From contig JAKLJY010000061.1 of assembly GCA_023150895.1 (NCBI GenBank), positions 1-42,981 of the forward strand: DNA of 42,981 nt, in the 5' to 3' direction. How positions within the stretch are numbered: the stretch's first letter is position 1; each line of letters begins with the position of its first letter. The notes under the pieces are model-generated. The model worked only from the letters and a program-made list of their open reading frames with translations, ran no database searches and was not told the DNA's origin. Both the position numbers and the translations under genes were made by a program. The stretch comes from Myxococcota bacterium (GTDB taxonomy: Bacteria; Myxococcota_A; Bradymonadia; UBA7976; UBA1532). This document shows positions 41,564-42,981 of this stretch, in pieces.

Positions 41564-42663
41564 CGGTCGGCTCCGAAATACTGCGCGACGAGGGCGTCGA
41601 TGTCTCGCTGCCAGCGGGCCATGTCGTTGGCGAGGTAGAGCATCGCCCGGCCCCGGGCGCGGTTGTGGCTGCGGCGATCGGGGAAACGCCGATCGTCCCA
41701 GGCGAAATACTCGTCCTCCAGCACGTCGCGGAGGAAGCGGCTGGCCAGTTCGAGGGTGATCAGGCGCCCGGCCATGCCCAGGTGGGCGCGCTCGTCCGGC
41801 GTCAGGGGCGGGCCCTCGGCCGCGTAGCCCCGCAGAATCGCCTCGAAGCGGTCGAGCAGGAAGTGCTGTCGCTCGTCCTCGTGGCCGTCCCGACACCAGG
41901 AGCGCATGGCGTCGCCGAGGTCGACGAGCACCGTATGGCGCGTGCAGGTGTCCAGATCGAGCAGCGCGACGGCGGTGTCGCCCTGGAAGAGCACGTTGCT
42001 GATCTTCGGGTCGCCATGGACGACGCGGCGAGGCAGCGAAGCCGGCAAGAGCAGCGGTTGGAGCTGCGCGTCCACCTCCGCGACCTCCTGCGCCACGGTG
42101 GCCAGCGCGTCGGCGTATTCCGGGTTCGCTGCGGCCGCGCGCAGGCGGCGCAGGTGGCCCTCGGTGTCGTGGAGGGGGTGCGCGCTCTCGAAGCGGTGGT
42201 CGATGTCCTGCATGGCCTTGTGGAACCGGGCCAGCATCCGGGCGCCCTGCTCGGCCTGCACCGGCGACCGCACCGCGTCGTGCGTCTCGCCCTCGACATA
42301 GGTCGACAAACGCCACCATCGACCCTCGTCGTCGTGGGCCACGCCCTCGCCATCGGCCGTCTGCACCAGGCGCGGGGCCGTCAGCCCGCGGGCCGAGAGG
42401 TGCTCCGTCACCGCGCGAAAGTCGTGCAGGATTTCGGGCGTCGCGAGCTTGTGGTGAAGGCGCTGCAGCACGAAGCGGCCGCCCTCGGCGGCGACGAGCC
42501 ACGTCCCGTGCATCAGGCCGGACGACGCCCGACGAACTTCGGTGACGGGCCCGATGGGGTAACGGCGCAGGATCTCTTCCAAGGCGGCGGGCTCCCGAAC
42601 TGGATACGGCCAGGGAGCATGCGCCAGGGCGGGTCGGCGGGGCAAGGCGGCCTTGTGAAGCAC
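41560..42663 (-). CDS. APH-fold sugar kinase, NahK-like
   Basis: The 367-residue protein has the aminoglycoside-phosphotransferase kinase fold. RRASSGLMHGTWLV and FVLQRLHHKLATPEILHDFRAV make up the N-lobe; the catalytic loop is VVHGDPKISNVLF and the metal site is VALLDLDT. The VLQR.h.klf...h.df..vt.hL segment is characteristic of N-acetylhexosamine 1-kinases (NahK) and their relatives, which phosphorylate the anomeric carbon of GlcNAc, GalNAc or similar sugars. The GTG start at 42663 has no ribosome-binding site and the first ~20 residues may not be translated. The next gene is a phosphohexomutase in ATGA overlap, which supports a sugar rather than an antibiotic substrate. Confidence 0.75.
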   Translation of the reverse strand: MLHKAALPRRPALAHAPWPYPVREPAALEEILRRYPIGPVTEVRRASSGLMHGTWLVAAEGGRFVLQRLHHKLATPEILHDFRAVTEHLSARGLTAPRLVQTADGEGVAHDDEGRWWRLSTYVEGETHDAVRSPVQAEQGARMLARFHKAMQDIDHRFESAHPLHDTEGHLRRLRAAAANPEYADALATVAQEVAEVDAQLQPLLLPASLPRRVVHGDPKISNVLFQGDTAVALLDLDTCTRHTVLVDLGDAMRSWCRDGHEDERQHFLLDRFEAILRGYAAEGPPLTPDERAHLGMAGRLITLELASRFLRDVLEDEYFAWDDRRFPDRRSHNRARGRAMLYLANDMARWQRDIDALVAQYFGADR

Positions 42664-42692
42664 GGGCCGCGGTGGGTCCGGACGGCGCGGGA

Positions 42693-42981
42693 TCAGGGAG
42701 GGGGCGGGGCGAAGCTGCGGTTGACCGGGAAGGGCTGCGGGCCGTCGATCGGCGTCGCCGGGTAGACCGCAATGCCGCGGGCGGAGAGGCCGCGGGCGTC
42801 GTCGTAGTACAGACCGAGGATCTGGTCCGGGGCGTTGCGGGCGCGGCGGAACGGCACCTCGGAGACCGGGCTGTAGCGCCCCTCGCCGTACTGCGTCCCC
42901 AGGTTGTTCTGGCGCGGGCGCGGGGCGGGTCGGCTCGAATACCCGCCACTGCGGCGCTCGGGGCTGTAGGCGTCCGCCGCC
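42693..42981 (-). CDS. Unknown protein, 3' end only
   Basis: An open frame enters from the right edge and stops at 42693; 95 C-terminal residues are visible. They begin Ser/Arg/Pro-rich, then read LGTQYGEGRYSPVSEVPFRR and ILGLYYDDARGLSARGIAVY before a Pro-rich tail ending APPPP. I recall YDDRxGLxARGI-like segments in small unassigned bacterial proteins but cannot name a family. The stop is 29 bp upstream of the kinase start, so it is likely the preceding gene of the same operon. Confidence 0.55.
   Translation of the reverse strand, partial: AADAYSPERRSGGYSSRPAPRPRQNNLGTQYGEGRYSPVSEVPFRRARNAPDQILGLYYDDARGLSARGIAVYPATPIDGPQPFPVNRSFAPPPP

Noticed and set aside
41560-42663. Aminoglycoside resistance kinase
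   Set aside because: The fold is shared, but the N-lobe motif and the overlapping phosphohexomutase gene point to a sugar kinase.

Overview
The window is a very GC-rich chromosomal segment whose codons nearly all end in G or C. Everything in it fits a free-living Gram-negative bacterium, most likely a Myxococcota/deltaproteobacterial lineage. The reasons are several lipoproteins with Gly-Gly-rich linkers and Cys-rich repeats, an outer-membrane porin and a TonB receptor, a PEGA-tailed Ser/Thr kinase, beta-propeller lipoproteins, a secreted TPR-CHAT protein and an alphaproteobacterial/mitochondrial-type heme A synthase. No tRNA, rRNA, insertion sequence, prophage or CRISPR array was seen. Family calls come from reading motifs; no database search was possible.

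Layout. 1-5.3 kb (+): end of a porin-like barrel, a large PHP/CehA-type secreted hydrolase and an overlapping methyltransferase. 5.3-7.9 kb (-): a secreted di-haem c-type cytochrome with a duplicated TPR-PEGA module. It is divergent from an 8.1-10.9 kb (+) lipoprotein that joins a propeller to a vanadium-haloperoxidase-type domain; a perfect FNR-type box lies between them. 11-16.1 kb (+): an EF-hand secreted protein, a secreted TPR-CHAT protein, an unknown Ser/Thr-rich protein and a subtilase with an odd Cys-rich insert. 16.2-21.4 kb: heme A synthase (ctaA), a GT-C-like membrane protein, a DcsG-like ATP-grasp enzyme and a SIR2-TPR protein. 21.4-24.4 kb (-): an SQR-like flavoprotein and a DUF47-PiT phosphate uptake pair.

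24.5-30.7 kb (-) is a complete cobalamin uptake operon: riboswitch, btuB, beta-propeller surface lipoprotein, btuF, btuC, btuD. All four gene junctions overlap. The propeller lipoprotein sits where Bacteroides carry BtuG and looks like a proteobacterial counterpart, which is the most interesting observation in the window. 30.8-32.9 kb (-): a Ser/Thr kinase and a stand-alone receiver protein. 33.2-36.3 kb (+): a very Cys-rich lipoprotein with a LAS-type metallopeptidase domain, translationally coupled to a VKOR-DsbA fusion that could make its disulfides.

36.3-42.98 kb (-): a DUF1015 protein behind a 582-bp intergenic region full of palindromic repeats (an array of C(TTCG)G hairpins, a 14-bp inverted repeat, a TetR-type palindrome). 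Then, in the order of transcription from the right edge, come a truncated unknown gene, a NahK-like sugar kinase, a phospho-sugar mutase and a Cys-rich/Ig-like lipoprotein, the last three tightly coupled.
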